NCBI GenBank assembly: GCA_002067405.1 | Contig: MVRP01000025.1 | Span: forward strand, 1-35,581 | From: Syntrophorhabdaceae bacterium PtaU1.Bin034 | GTDB lineage: Bacteria; Desulfobacterota_G; Syntrophorhabdia; Syntrophorhabdales; WCHB1-27 | Length of the DNA stretch: 35,581 nt | Direction: 5' to 3' | Shown: positions 23,854-32,287 of the stretch, piece by piece | Numbering within the stretch: position 1 is the stretch's first letter | Layout of the letters: the number at the start of each line of letters is the position of its first letter | Translations under genes and position numbers: made by a program | The notes under the pieces: generated by a model | The model's database searches: none | What the model was told of the DNA's origin: nothing | What the model saw: the letters and a program-made list of their open reading frames with translations, nothing else

Positions 23854-24645
23854 ATGAAGAAAGAAGACAATACTACTCCGGAGGAGCGGTATCTCGTCCC
23901 TGCGGTTGAGCAGGCTTCACGGATACTTTTTTGTCTCGCGGGAGCAAGGAACTCCCGGATGGGCCTCATCGAAATATGCACCCAGGTAGGCATTCACAAA
24001 AGCAAGGCCTTTTCCATTCTTCGGACCCTTCAGAAATTCGGGCTTATCCAGAGGAGCAGCGAGGGAAAGGGCTATTCTCTGGGCCCCGGCCTGATAGGGC
24101 TTTCCCGGAGATTCCTGGATAACCTTGACGCCCCTTCCCTGGCCGAGCCGTTCCTGCAGGAACTGGCGAGAAAGACGGGGGCTACGGCTGCCCTCGGCCT
24201 GATTGCTGACAAGAATGTTTTTGTCGCGGCCAAGCACGAAGCCAACGCTGCTTATGCGCTTACCATGCGGGTGGGTCATCGTTTCCCTCTTACCTACGGG
24301 TGTCATGGCAAGGCTATCGCAGCATTCATGCCTGAAGACGAATTCAAATCGCTGCTCGAGGACAAGAAGCTTTATTTTCAGGGAAATCGCAAGGCACTCG
24401 ACCGCGACAAACTGATGGCAGACATTGAGCGGTGCCGGCAGGAATGGTTTGCCGAGGACCTCGAGGAGACGGAGCCGGGGCTCAATGCTGTCGCGTCCCC
24501 GGTACTCGGTCCTCACGGACGCCCGATCGGCTACATCGTAGTGCTCGGCCTTTTGACATCCGAGGCGGCCCGGCAGTGCGGGCCCCTGGTAGCCGAGGCC
24601 GGAAAGGCGCTGTCGCGGCAGCTCGGTGCCAAGGTGGACGCCTGA
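23854..24645 (+). CDS. IclR-family transcriptional regulator
   Basis: A 263-residue regulator. An N-terminal winged helix-turn-helix (about 15-75: AVEQASRILFCLAG, GIHKSKAFSILRTLQKFGLIQR, GKGYSLGPGLI) precedes an IclR effector domain (about 90-255) with HEANAAYALTMRVGHRFPL, GCHGKAIAAF, and the conserved ETEPGLNAVASPVLGPHG. Members sense small organic acids or aromatic intermediates and often control nearby catabolic genes. ATG 23854 is chosen because AGGAG lies nine bases upstream; an earlier in-frame start at 23815 lacks one. It is downstream of the cytochrome pair and may regulate it or act elsewhere; the effector is unknown. Confidence 0.93.
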   Translation: MKKEDNTTPEERYLVPAVEQASRILFCLAGARNSRMGLIEICTQVGIHKSKAFSILRTLQKFGLIQRSSEGKGYSLGPGLIGLSRRFLDNLDAPSLAEPFLQELARKTGATAALGLIADKNVFVAAKHEANAAYALTMRVGHRFPLTYGCHGKAIAAFMPEDEFKSLLEDKKLYFQGNRKALDRDKLMADIERCRQEWFAEDLEETEPGLNAVASPVLGPHGRPIGYIVVLGLLTSEAARQCGPLVAEAGKALSRQLGAKVDA

Positions 24646-24690
24646 AACGGCGATCCTCTGGGTCACACCGCCTCGTTTGGAGAACCGCTC

Positions 24691-26109
24691 CTACTTCAAC
24701 CCCAACTTCTTCCTCAACTTATCGAAATCGAAGTCAGCGGCTGAATCAGGCGGCATCGATGTATGCCTTTGATCGAAGCCATCGATCAGCTGTCGGAGTT
24801 GTTGTTTCCCTTTCTCGGTCTTGGCCGCCTCTAACGGGGTCTTGCCGCCGAGGGCGGGAATCGCTTCCTTGATCCATTCTTTCAAATAGTAATCGGCAAT
24901 CATTTTCCCAAGGACTTTCTGTACCTCCGGCTGGGCCATCAGCTTCTTGTGCGCCTCGTCCGCCTTTTGACGTTCTTCGTCCGAGAGAGGAAGAATGTCG
25001 TCGATATTACGGTACTCCGCCTTCTTGTACGAGACCGCTCCTTTCAACTCCTTTTCCAGCTTATCGATGATTATATCGGCACGGTTCTCTGAGTTTGTCT
25101 CGGCGACCAGGTACTTCCGTTTTATGGTGATAGTGCCGAGAGTGGTAGCAGTACCCAGAACAAGCTTGGATCCCTTCTTTTTCTTTTTGAGCCACACCCA
25201 TGTTTTGTTTTCTTCATCATAGTCCACATCTTTCAAACCACTCAGGAGGTCTTCGAGGCCTGCCCTCTTATGTATGGTGAAGTAAAGCTTGCAGAAAATA
25301 ATCGGGTCTCCGTCAGTGTTGTGCATTGCAGGAAGTCGGCTTTCATCCGCCCCCTGTGACAGGCCTTCCGTAATGTAGTAAGCCCATAAAGGAAAGGCGT
25401 CCTTTAAAGACTTACGAAAGAGAGCGTCCCCGGTAAGCCCCGTTTTTTCCCGTGTCTTCTCGATCAGTTTTATTGTTGCGGATTCAAACTCGTTTCTGGC
25501 ATCAGCGTCCCAGACGTAAGGTGTCGTATACGCGTAGGCGTTAAGAGGTGTGCCGACGAGGCGAACATACCAGACATCGCCCTGGAAGACCTCTTCCTCC
25601 CCTCCCCCGATCCTGTTGATTGTCCATTGCCTGCCGGTACCCAGTTCTTCTGCATGGACGACATCACGTTCAATTCCCGTGATCTGATAGAATGCCGCAT
25701 AGCTTTCCGCCATTTGGCGAATGAAAGTGGGGCCCGGCTCGTTGAGCTTGCGTATCTCGGGTAATTCCAGGAAACGTTCGGCAACGGTCTTTCCCGCCTT
25801 GCCGAAGGTAACGTCAAAGTGGAGCCAGGACAGAAAATGGCTGTCGAGAATGCCGCCGGGTTCCCCCGGTTGAAGATCCTTCTCGAATTCCGAAACAACC
25901 TTTTTCAGCTCTTTTCCATCCCTATCCAATTCCATTAGGCTTAGCGCATACATTGCGACAGGCTGGGTCAGGGTCATATATTCATCAAGAGGGGTGCCGG
26001 TAAGAAGGTCCTCGGGCAACCCAAATTCGGGTTCGCTTTTCAGGCCGCAGCACTTCTTGTATTTTTTGCCGCTTCCGCAGGGGCACGGCTCGTTTCTTCC
26101 TATCTTCAT
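24691..26109 (-). CDS. SEC-C motif protein of unknown function
   Basis: A 472-residue protein. The N terminus holds a SEC-C zinc motif ([21 protein letters not shown], Cys at about 9, 11, 20 and 21), as found at the end of SecA and in many unrelated proteins. The remaining 440 residues have no motif I can name; they are acidic and Lys-rich with a stretch of Lys (KKKKKG). The C terminus [17 protein letters not shown] contains a segment, [15 protein letters not shown], typical of antitoxin-like Xre/MbcA 'TPLEAA' domains. The start 26109 has a strong GGGAGGGAAGG; the open frame to 26202 has no such site. It is a lone gene convergent with the IclR gene. Confidence 0.8.
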   Translation of the reverse strand: MKIGRNEPCPCGSGKKYKKCCGLKSEPEFGLPEDLLTGTPLDEYMTLTQPVAMYALSLMELDRDGKELKKVVSEFEKDLQPGEPGGILDSHFLSWLHFDVTFGKAGKTVAERFLELPEIRKLNEPGPTFIRQMAESYAAFYQITGIERDVVHAEELGTGRQWTINRIGGGEEEVFQGDVWYVRLVGTPLNAYAYTTPYVWDADARNEFESATIKLIEKTREKTGLTGDALFRKSLKDAFPLWAYYITEGLSQGADESRLPAMHNTDGDPIIFCKLYFTIHKRAGLEDLLSGLKDVDYDEENKTWVWLKKKKKGSKLVLGTATTLGTITIKRKYLVAETNSENRADIIIDKLEKELKGAVSYKKAEYRNIDDILPLSDEERQKADEAHKKLMAQPEVQKVLGKMIADYYLKEWIKEAIPALGGKTPLEAAKTEKGKQQLRQLIDGFDQRHTSMPPDSAADFDFDKLRKKLGLK

Positions 26110-26388
26110 GCCTTCCCTCCCGACAACTTCGTCTTCGATTTGCCGGTGCTCACCCGGCATTATTGATTTGTAACAATTCATTTTAACCTCTGTTTCAATC
26201 ATTAGCCAGAACTATCCGGCTGCCATGGGCGGGGCTAGTGAGATGCATCTTGATGCCACGAGGCCGACAGGTGCAGAGCCGTAACGACCGACCCATCAAA
26301 CTCGACGCTTCTCTGATTCCAGGGAAAGAAATTCTCTGTGGAAAAAAGTGGACTACCGCTGTCTGCTGTGATAACGTCTAACCATACT

Positions 26389-26398
26389 GACAATTGTC
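26389..26398. promoter_or_regulatory. Palindrome GACAATTGTC before the DUF2314 gene
   Basis: A perfect 10-base palindrome 13 bases upstream of the ATG, next to the Shine-Dalgarno. It could be a small operator. Confidence 0.2.
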
Positions 26399-26411
26399 GG
26401 GGGGTGACTTT

Positions 26412-26864
26412 ATGAAAACAATTCTTACCCTGGCAGAGAACGCGCCTGCCGATAGGCCGTTTTTCATGGACGGCCCGGAAACGGGTCGTGTGGAAGAGGC
26501 AATTAAACCTTACATTGAAAAGGCTAGAAAATCATATCCGGAAGCAAAAAGACGATTCCTGACAGGGCTGCCCGCGAACCATATGTTCTTTGCAACTACC
26601 ATACTGCAGGATGAAACAGGAAGGTCTGAACAAGTCTTTGTTGCTGTTGAAAGAATTGAAGGCGGAAATATAGTCGGAAGGATCCGGAGTAATATCTTTG
26701 CGGTAAAGAGCTACAAATACGGAGACAGATACGAATTCCCCGAGCCCCATCTCATTGACTGGCTTATCGCACGCCCGGACGGTACGGAAGAGGGGAACTT
26801 CGTGGGGAATTTCCTCGACGAATACCAGAAGACGAAAAACAACCCAGCCTACTATTACTCCTGA
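26412..26864 (+). CDS. DUF2314-like protein
   Basis: A 150-residue soluble protein. The pattern ARKSYPEAKRRFLTGLP, EQVFVAVERIEGGNIVGRI and YGDRYEFPEPHLIDWLI resembles DUF2314 (a family of uncharacterised small proteins often used as immunity or accessory proteins). GGGGGGTGA precedes the ATG at 26412, which is preferred over the in-frame ATG at 26394. It overlaps the end of the VOC gene on the other strand by 10 bases (convergent). The function is unknown. Confidence 0.7.
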   Translation: MKTILTLAENAPADRPFFMDGPETGRVEEAIKPYIEKARKSYPEAKRRFLTGLPANHMFFATTILQDETGRSEQVFVAVERIEGGNIVGRIRSNIFAVKSYKYGDRYEFPEPHLIDWLIARPDGTEEGNFVGNFLDEYQKTKNNPAYYYS

Positions 26865-27424
26865 CACCCGGAGCAGTGTCGGCTTGATCCTGACAAACTT
26901 TTAAGGCTGACCTTGCCACCACCCGGATGACCGAATATGATCGTCGCACCGCTTGTTGTCTTTTTAACCTCCCACTTCGTTCCCTTGGGCAACTTGACCT
27001 TATCTGTAAGCAGGTCGTCGGCGTGAAATTCTGCTATTTGGATCAGGACTCCGAAAGCATGGCGGGGGTGGATGAATATTTCCTTCCAGACGCCTCCCGG
27101 GTATTCGTAGTAACCGAAATAGGGAATGTTGTGCGCTTCGAGATGGTTCATGGCATTATGGATATCCGGGGTCTGCAGAGTGATGTGATGCACTCCCGCT
27201 TCTCTCGATTTCAGAAAACCGTTGAGAAAGCTTCCCTTGCCCGTCGGCGAGATGATTTCCAGACGGGACAAATCACCGAGAGAAAAGATCTGCCAGAAAT
27301 ACTCAGCTTCAGGGTCTGCGCCGTGCGCACCCGCCACAGCCCCCAGAACTTCCTGAAAGAAACGAGCCGCTTCTTTGTGGTCCCTCACCGCAATCGATAC
27401 GTGGTCAATGCGCGAAATCATCAT
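26855..27424 (-). CDS. VOC-family protein, methylmalonyl-CoA epimerase-like
   Basis: A 189-residue protein of the glyoxalase/bleomycin-resistance (VOC) superfamily. The first betaalphabetabetabeta module starts SRIDHVSIAVRDHKEAARFFQEVLG with metal ligand His8, and the second carries AGVHHITLQTPDIHNAMNHLE with another metal-ligand His. RLEIISP and FGVLIQIAEF supply the Glu/hydrophobic edge positions. The order fits methylmalonyl-CoA epimerase, but the C-terminal 50 residues (KVKLPKGTKWEVKKTTSG onward) extend beyond a typical epimerase. AGGAG lies five bases before the first ATG. No mutase gene is in the window, so the substrate is open. Confidence 0.82.
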   Translation of the reverse strand: MMISRIDHVSIAVRDHKEAARFFQEVLGAVAGAHGADPEAEYFWQIFSLGDLSRLEIISPTGKGSFLNGFLKSREAGVHHITLQTPDIHNAMNHLEAHNIPYFGYYEYPGGVWKEIFIHPRHAFGVLIQIAEFHADDLLTDKVKLPKGTKWEVKKTTSGATIIFGHPGGGKVSLKSLSGSSRHCSGCQE

Positions 27425-27778
27425 TTCTTCTCCTGTTTCCCGTCGTCAATTATAGAAGCACTGCAGGCAACGCCCTTATTCTTTTATGAAAAGGTCTTCT
27501 TATACAGGCTTTCGTAATGTTTTTTACCATAAATGTCGTAAGACACGATAGCTCCCGCAATACGATCAGGGTTTCGGGTAATCTCCTTGACCGGACGCTG
27601 GTTATACTCATAAAATGAAAACAAATGTGAATACGGTTAAAGAAATGTTGGACAAGGAAGCCCACGCCGGCTGACCTGTTCGCCCGTCGATTACCCGAAA
27701 CCGGATTTCCATCAGCCTTAACCATTTGGTGTGCCGGAATTTGAATGAAGTGCAAAAAAAAACGCTGGAGACAATATT
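27425..27778. other. Intergenic region with a promoter and a 14-bp inverted repeat
   Basis: The 354 bases between the divergent VOC and dehydrogenase genes contain a perfect 14-bp inverted repeat (27570-27583 and 27689-27702), a + strand promoter between its arms, and a 19-codon open frame (27615-27674) without a good ribosome binding site. Confidence 0.6.
27587..27616 (+). promoter_or_regulatory. Possible promoter of the glycerol-dehydrogenase-like gene
   Basis: TTGACC (27587-27592) and TAAAAT (27611-27616), 18-base spacer, on the + strand upstream of the gene at 27779. Confidence 0.45.
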
Positions 27779-28933
27779 ATGACGAATCCTGATTTACGCC
27801 GGAACCTGCCTTACGATACGCGTCCTGTGGAACTCTTCATATCGCCCTCTCAATATATCCAGGGACGGGCAGCGATAAACAGCCTTGGGGAATACCTGCG
27901 CCCATGCGTATCGGGCGGAGCAGGAGTCGTTATTACCCCCGGAAGACAGCGTGCTTTTGGGGATAGGGTGCATCTGAGCCTGGAGAGTGCCGGATTGCGG
28001 GTAAGAAAAACGATCTTCCGGGGGGAATCGAGCCTCCGGGAGGTTGAGAGGATTACGGCCTTTTTCAAAGGCCAGGACACACCGATAAACGTGCTCATCG
28101 GAATTGGAGGAGGTAAATGTCTTGATGCGACAAGGATGGCTGCCTCCCGGCTCAATGTGCCTGCGGTAACCGTTCCCACGACAGCTTCGACCGATGCGCC
28201 GACCGCGGGGCATTCGGTGATTTATGACGATAACGGTGTTTTTGCGGCACTTGAATTCAGTGCCCGAAACCCGCTTCTTGTCCTGGCTGATCTTGATATC
28301 ATGGCAGACGCCCCTCCGCGCTATCTTATTGCAGGGATGGGAGACGCCTTTTCCACCTTTTATGAGGCGCGATGCTGCATGGAAAATCCAAAGGCATGCA
28401 CCGCAAGAGGCGCCAGGCCCACTATGGCGGCTCTTGCTATTGCCCGGCAATGCCGTGATACACTCCTGGACAACGGAACGGCAGCACTCGACGAAATCAA
28501 GGACGGTCGGGCAGGGGAGGCTTTCGGCCGTATTGTTGAGGCGAATATTCTCATGAGTGGGCTCGGATTCGAGAGCGGCGGACTTGCGGGTGCCCATGGC
28601 GTTGCCCAGGGATTGACCGCCTGCGACGACCTGCACAGGAACTGCCTTCATGGAGAGCTGGTGGCAATCGGGGTGATGGCGCAGCTCGTTATGGAAAAAC
28701 GAATGGACGAAGCGGAACAGGCAGCCATGTTCTTCAAGAGCGTCGGATTACCGCTGCATCTTGGTAATATTGGTTTCGACATCTTACGACGGGAGGTCGA
28801 CTTGGATGTTATCGTTCAGCACAGTCTCAACGTGTTTTTCATTCATTATGAGCCTTTTGAAGTAACGCAACCGCTTCTGAAGAAAGCCATCATCGAGGCG
28901 AGCGAGTACGGCAGGGCAGCAGAAGACGAATAG
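27779..28933 (+). CDS. Iron-containing alcohol dehydrogenase, glycerol dehydrogenase-like
   Basis: A 384-residue metal-dependent dehydrogenase related to glycerol dehydrogenase GldA. The NAD motif GIGGGKCLDATRMAA, the segment PTTASTDAPTAGHSVIY, and three metal ligands (Asp in GMGDAFSTFYEA, His in AGAHGVAQGL and His in CLHGELVAIG) are all present. Length is a little above GldA (365-ish). It would oxidise glycerol or a related hydroxyl compound with NAD in the cytosol; the family also includes enzymes for other short polyols, so the substrate is inferred. The ATG at 27779 has no strong Shine-Dalgarno. It is followed 24 bases later by the LysE-like exporter gene in the same direction. Confidence 0.88.
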   Translation: MTNPDLRRNLPYDTRPVELFISPSQYIQGRAAINSLGEYLRPCVSGGAGVVITPGRQRAFGDRVHLSLESAGLRVRKTIFRGESSLREVERITAFFKGQDTPINVLIGIGGGKCLDATRMAASRLNVPAVTVPTTASTDAPTAGHSVIYDDNGVFAALEFSARNPLLVLADLDIMADAPPRYLIAGMGDAFSTFYEARCCMENPKACTARGARPTMAALAIARQCRDTLLDNGTAALDEIKDGRAGEAFGRIVEANILMSGLGFESGGLAGAHGVAQGLTACDDLHRNCLHGELVAIGVMAQLVMEKRMDEAEQAAMFFKSVGLPLHLGNIGFDILRREVDLDVIVQHSLNVFFIHYEPFEVTQPLLKKAIIEASEYGRAAEDE

Positions 28934-28957
28934 CATGGGCAATGAATCGTGATCAGC

Positions 28958-29587
28958 ATGGAGACATTGTTACTTTTTTGCGCTACAAGCCTGGCCCTTG
29001 TCATCACCCCGGGACCAAACCAGATCTATATCATTACCCGAAGCACGAGCCAGGGAAGGAGGGCGGGGTTTATATCGGTATTAGGCGTGGGTAGTGGAAC
29101 GCTTGTTCACATTGTTGCGGCTTCGCTCGGCCTCTCGGCATTGCTGATTTCGTCGGCCCTCGCCTTCAGTATTGTCAAATACTCCGGTGCTGTGTATCTG
29201 ATCTACCTTGGAATCCGGACTTGCCTGAGCAGGTCTGACGATCCTCAAACTACGACTCCGGCGGCACTTTGCAACGGATGGCAGGTTTTCCTCCAGGGAA
29301 TGCTTACGAATGTGCTGAACCCTAAACTGGCTTTGTTTTTTCTCGCTTTCCTTCCTCAGTTCATTGACAGATCGCTCGGTCATGTGGCCGAACAAATGCT
29401 GATGCTGGGACTCATTCTCATTGCAATAGGCTTCGGTATAGACTTGATTGTGGTATTTCTTGCCTCGTCCGTTGGTGATTGGCTACGGCAAAAAACAAAA
29501 CTTCGACGGACGCAAAAGTGGATCGCAGGCGGTGTGTACATTTCGCTAGGTGTCGGCACTGCGTTAACGGGTGCTGCCAAAAAGTAA
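28958..29587 (+). CDS. LysE/RhtB-family amino-acid exporter
   Basis: A 209-residue membrane protein of the LysE superfamily. The opening METLLLFCATSLALVITPGPN includes the diagnostic TPGPN motif; the second signature GVGSGTLVHIVAASLGLSALL and the central segment GMLTNVLNPKLALFFLAFLPQFI follow. About six transmembrane helices are seen. It exports amino acids or related compounds. The ATG at 28958 gives the usual family N terminus; a GTG at 28949 is in frame. It likely forms an operon with the upstream dehydrogenase gene. Confidence 0.9.
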   Translation: METLLLFCATSLALVITPGPNQIYIITRSTSQGRRAGFISVLGVGSGTLVHIVAASLGLSALLISSALAFSIVKYSGAVYLIYLGIRTCLSRSDDPQTTTPAALCNGWQVFLQGMLTNVLNPKLALFFLAFLPQFIDRSLGHVAEQMLMLGLILIAIGFGIDLIVVFLASSVGDWLRQKTKLRRTQKWIAGGVYISLGVGTALTGAAKK

Positions 29588-29783
29588 ACAAGAGTTATAC
29601 TACACGTGCCGATTTCACCGGGATCGTCTTGGTTCGACGTTCGTTACGTCGATCCCGAGGGATCTCAAACCGGTCCTTCCTGATTCCCTTGCGAAGTCAG
29701 ACTGAAAATATTCCCTGCAATCCGGTTACGCTGCACGAGAATAGGGGTGTGATAATCCTTATCGCAGGACATTCGGCCCGGCG

Positions 29784-30236
29784 TCAGATGTCCCGTTCCA
29801 GGTTGATGGTTTTTGAAGGACTAAACCGGTTCGCACTGAAAAAACGTATCAGGTTGTGATCACTCCAGTCGACCAGGGTATTAATTTTCCGAATGCCGAG
29901 CGCTTTCAAATGACTTATGAATTCATTGATCAACTGCTCGCCGATACCCTTGTGCTGGTAAGCGGGATCAACGCCGATGGTGTCCAATGTTGCCTTGTCC
30001 TGTGAGATACCGTACTCTCCTATATAGAGTTCTCCCATTACAAATCCGACGACCGTTCCATCGTCGTCCTCTGCAACGAGAGACGTCGGCACGTAGTCCT
30101 TGGACTGAACAAGCTTTTCAAACCTCAGTCGATAGTACTCCGGTCGGGAAGTTTTGAGCACTCTCTTGTCGATGCGGACCACAGCGTCAAAATCATCAGC
30201 CTTCATGAGTCTTACTTTAACGGTGCTCTCTTTCAT
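29784..30236 (-). CDS. GNAT-family N-acetyltransferase
   Basis: A 150-residue acetyltransferase (MKESTVKVRLMKADDFDAVVRIDKRVL). The acetyl-CoA-binding motif A is VDPAYQHKGIGEQLINEF (Q-x-x-G-x-G), preceded by TLDTIGV and followed by a motif B region (HNLIRFFSANRF). The start at 30236 has the strong Shine-Dalgarno AGGAGGAG; the in-frame codon at 30263 does not. The substrate is unknown: it could be a protein N terminus, an amino acid or an amine. It is a single gene divergent from the second universal stress protein. Confidence 0.9.
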   Translation of the reverse strand: MKESTVKVRLMKADDFDAVVRIDKRVLKTSRPEYYRLRFEKLVQSKDYVPTSLVAEDDDGTVVGFVMGELYIGEYGISQDKATLDTIGVDPAYQHKGIGEQLINEFISHLKALGIRKINTLVDWSDHNLIRFFSANRFSPSKTINLERDI

Positions 30237-30434
30237 CGGGCTCCTCCTCAGTTTTTGGCTCATACTCCGGGATCCAATAAGGAAAGCTGCGTGCCTCTAC
30301 ATTTGATGCTGCCAACCGGACAGTTGTTTGTCAAGCAAAAAGCCCACCCAACAGCGGAGGGCTGAGAGCGAGAGTGTCGGGGATTGAGGGTCGTTGACAA
30401 CGCTTCGGCAATGCATAACGTTTTCTTTGTAGCC

Positions 30435-30914
30435 ATGAGAAAGATCCTTGTCGCCATCGACGGTTCCGAATGTGCCTTCCGCGCGGTCGCTTATTGCGGC
30501 GATCAGTTCAGCGGCCTGGAGGATTTATCTCTCACCCTTTTTCACGTGCTGCCGGGCCTTCCGCCCCGGTTCTGGGACGAGGGGCACCTTCTCGACGAAC
30601 AGGAAAAGAGGGCGAAAGAAGCGTTGATGAACCAATGGATCGATAGTCAAAAGAAGCAGATCGCCCCCATGTTCGGTTCGGCGATTGACATCCTGAAGAC
30701 TAAGGGCATCGGGCCCGAGCAGGTGGAGACAAAGGCGATCTACGATTCAACGGATGTGGCAGGAACTATTCTTGAAGAGGCCAGGGACGGGGGATACCTG
30801 ACCCTCGTGCTCGGGAGGGCAGGTTTTTCCCAGGTCGGTGAATTCATTTCCGGAAGCATCGCAACAAAGATTATCAACAGGGGCGCTGGTCTGGCTATTT
30901 GTGTTGTCGAATAG
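30435..30914 (+). CDS. Universal stress protein, ATP-binding type
   Basis: A 159-residue Usp protein beginning MRKILVAIDGSECAFRAV. The signature G-x2-G-x9-G-S is present as GRAGFSQVGEFISGS, so it should bind ATP, unlike the copy at 15846-16304. The N-terminal motif VAIDGSE and the closing CVVE beta strand are typical. The in-frame start at 30384 gives a nonhomologous extension, so the ATG at 30435 is preferred; no strong Shine-Dalgarno is seen. It is convergent with the ferritin-like gene. Confidence 0.92.
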   Translation: MRKILVAIDGSECAFRAVAYCGDQFSGLEDLSLTLFHVLPGLPPRFWDEGHLLDEQEKRAKEALMNQWIDSQKKQIAPMFGSAIDILKTKGIGPEQVETKAIYDSTDVAGTILEEARDGGYLTLVLGRAGFSQVGEFISGSIATKIINRGAGLAICVVE

Positions 30915-30931
30915 CTGTCTTGTCGCTATTA

Positions 30932-31420
30932 TTACCATCCGGCCGGCTCAGGACCGGTTGCTTCTCTCCGCAGCTTTGACAGGAAGCCGAAATGCGTTCT
31001 CTCTTCGTCTATGATCAGGTTTATTGTCTCCTTGTGCGTGGCACCCATAAATCTTTCGATCTCCTGGTAGTAGAGGATTGAGTCCAACTCCCGCTGGATG
31101 GCGAAATCGAGCGCGCCCAAAACGCTGTTCGCTTTTGCCAGCTCCGCGATTTTCGGATGGTCCTTGAATATTGCTTTGCCATCGATGAAGTCTCGCAAGT
31201 ATGCGATATATTCTCCTTCATATGTTTCGGGCGGCCGGTACTCGCCAAGGCCCGACAACAGCCTTTCAAAGGTTTTTTTGTGCGCTACCTCGTCTTTCGC
31301 GAGCCGTTCGAACAATTCTTTTACAGGTTGGCTGGTGACAACCTCCGCGGCCTCACGATAGAACCGCTCCCCGTTCTCTTCGATCCGTATGGCAAAATTA
31401 ACGACGTCGTGTACAGTCAT
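30932..31420 (-). CDS. Ferritin-like/rubrerythrin-domain protein (no rubredoxin)
   Basis: A 162-residue four-helix ferritin-like protein. Di-iron ligand motifs are E15 in RIEENGERFY, E44 and H47 in DEVAHKKTF, E111 in QRELDSILYYQEIE, and E140 with H143 in EERTHFGF. There is no rubredoxin Cys motif, so it is the erythrin-type half of a rubrerythrin. Such proteins reduce peroxide or handle iron in anaerobes. GGGAGGAGG precedes the ATG at 31420. It is a single gene. Confidence 0.92.
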   Translation of the reverse strand: MTVHDVVNFAIRIEENGERFYREAAEVVTSQPVKELFERLAKDEVAHKKTFERLLSGLGEYRPPETYEGEYIAYLRDFIDGKAIFKDHPKIAELAKANSVLGALDFAIQRELDSILYYQEIERFMGATHKETINLIIDEERTHFGFLSKLRREATGPEPAGW

Positions 31421-31721
31421 TGTGCAGTCCTCCTCCCTTCAGATTAATTGTCGTCTCGTGCAAACCGCATAACAGCCGAAACTTGTTGCTAAGGGCATTA
31501 TAGTTCTTCCTGAAAAGACATGCACGGGCAAAGGAAAACGAAGTACCGCCCGCGTTGGTGCAGCCTTTGGTGTATATGAGGTATGAGGAAGGTTTTTCGC
31601 TGAATAATTTGGTATACCAACGTCAGAGGCTGACGGGCGAACGAGCGACCTTTCCCGGCCGGATAAGAAACAACTGAGGGGGCGCAATATGGCACACTTT
31701 CAACCGGGATGAGTAGACTGA
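31421..31721. other. Intergenic region; no gene, one perfect palindrome
   Basis: No convincing ORF. A TATAAT sequence on the minus strand (31502-31497) may belong to the promoter of the ferritin-like gene, with a poor -35. The 12-base palindrome at 31609-31620 and a 6-bp stem-loop at 31621-31635 are the only structured elements. Confidence 0.5.
31609..31620. promoter_or_regulatory. Palindrome TTGGTATACCAA (GntR-like operator)
   Basis: A perfect 12-base palindrome. GntR/FadR-family regulators bind sites with the core GTATAC flanked by inverted repeats. No GntR gene is in this window. Confidence 0.35.
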
Positions 31722-31997
31722 GGAGATGATTACACCCCGCCACCAGTTAGTTGGCGTAAACTGAAGTTTCTTGATGACACGGAGTTCAGCCTCTTTGGTC
31801 TTGACGAGATATTGGCCGAGCTTTATACGGAAGGCAGGAAAGCGAACGACGAGACTGCCGAAGAGATAATCATAAGGCTGGAAACCATGAAAAACTACAT
31901 TCCCTCTTCGGACCGTGCCCGGAGAGAGTACCGGTACGTCCTCCTGAGAGAGTACAGGAAATACGTCAAAGATAAAGCCGACGAACGTACGGGTTAG
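31722..31997 (+). pseudogene. Small ORF without usable start codon, probably 5'-damaged
   Basis: The open frame 31722-31997 encodes about 90 residues with protein-like composition: segments FLDDTEFSLFGLDEI, LAELYTEGRKANDETAEE, IIIRLETMKNYIPSSDR and YRYVLLREYRKYVKDK. The sequence reads like a genuine small helical protein, but there is no ATG or GTG in the frame. The first possible start is a TTG at 31812 without Shine-Dalgarno. A Shine-Dalgarno AGGAG at 31721-31725 abuts an ATG at 31726 in another frame, which stops after 12 codons. A frameshift between 31726 and about 31765, real or from sequencing, would explain it. The family is not recognised with certainty. Confidence 0.5.
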
Positions 31998-32287
31998 CGT
32001 GCACCCCGGGCCTTGAGCAGCACTTTGGCTCTTAAGAAGGAGGATGAGGGAACTGCTCCCTCCCGCTTGAAACCGTACCCGCTTATCGCTAGAACCTGCG
32101 TTCCAGCGTTCCAGGCTCAAAAAGCTATACCCGTTTCTCTATCGAAGAAAGCAATGTTTGAATCGCTCCTCGAGAGGTGAAGGCCCGCGTAGGCAGCGTA
32201 AGGTTTCCAGCCGAAAATGCCGAAGGGAATCAGTGAGATGGCTCCAAACGTTGTTATGGCCGGATCGTAAGAAGAAAACGGCCACGA
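31998..32287. other. Intergenic stretch with an open frame following the Spy-like gene
   Basis: On the minus strand, in the same frame as the Spy-like gene and directly after its TAA, codons stay open for 56 residues to a TGA at 32119-32117. The readthrough peptide contains GAISLIPFGIFGWKPYAAYA and looks protein-like but lacks a start codon. No other feature is seen. Confidence 0.35.

Noticed and set aside
29616..29665. Short inverted repeat CGGGATCG/CGATCCCG downstream of the LysE-like gene
   Set aside because: The stem is short with a long interrupted loop and lacks a T tract, so no terminator call is justified.
31498..31743. Two overlapping minus-strand frames upstream of the ferritin-like gene
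   Set aside because: They have irregular composition and no motif, and overlap each other and the palindrome region.
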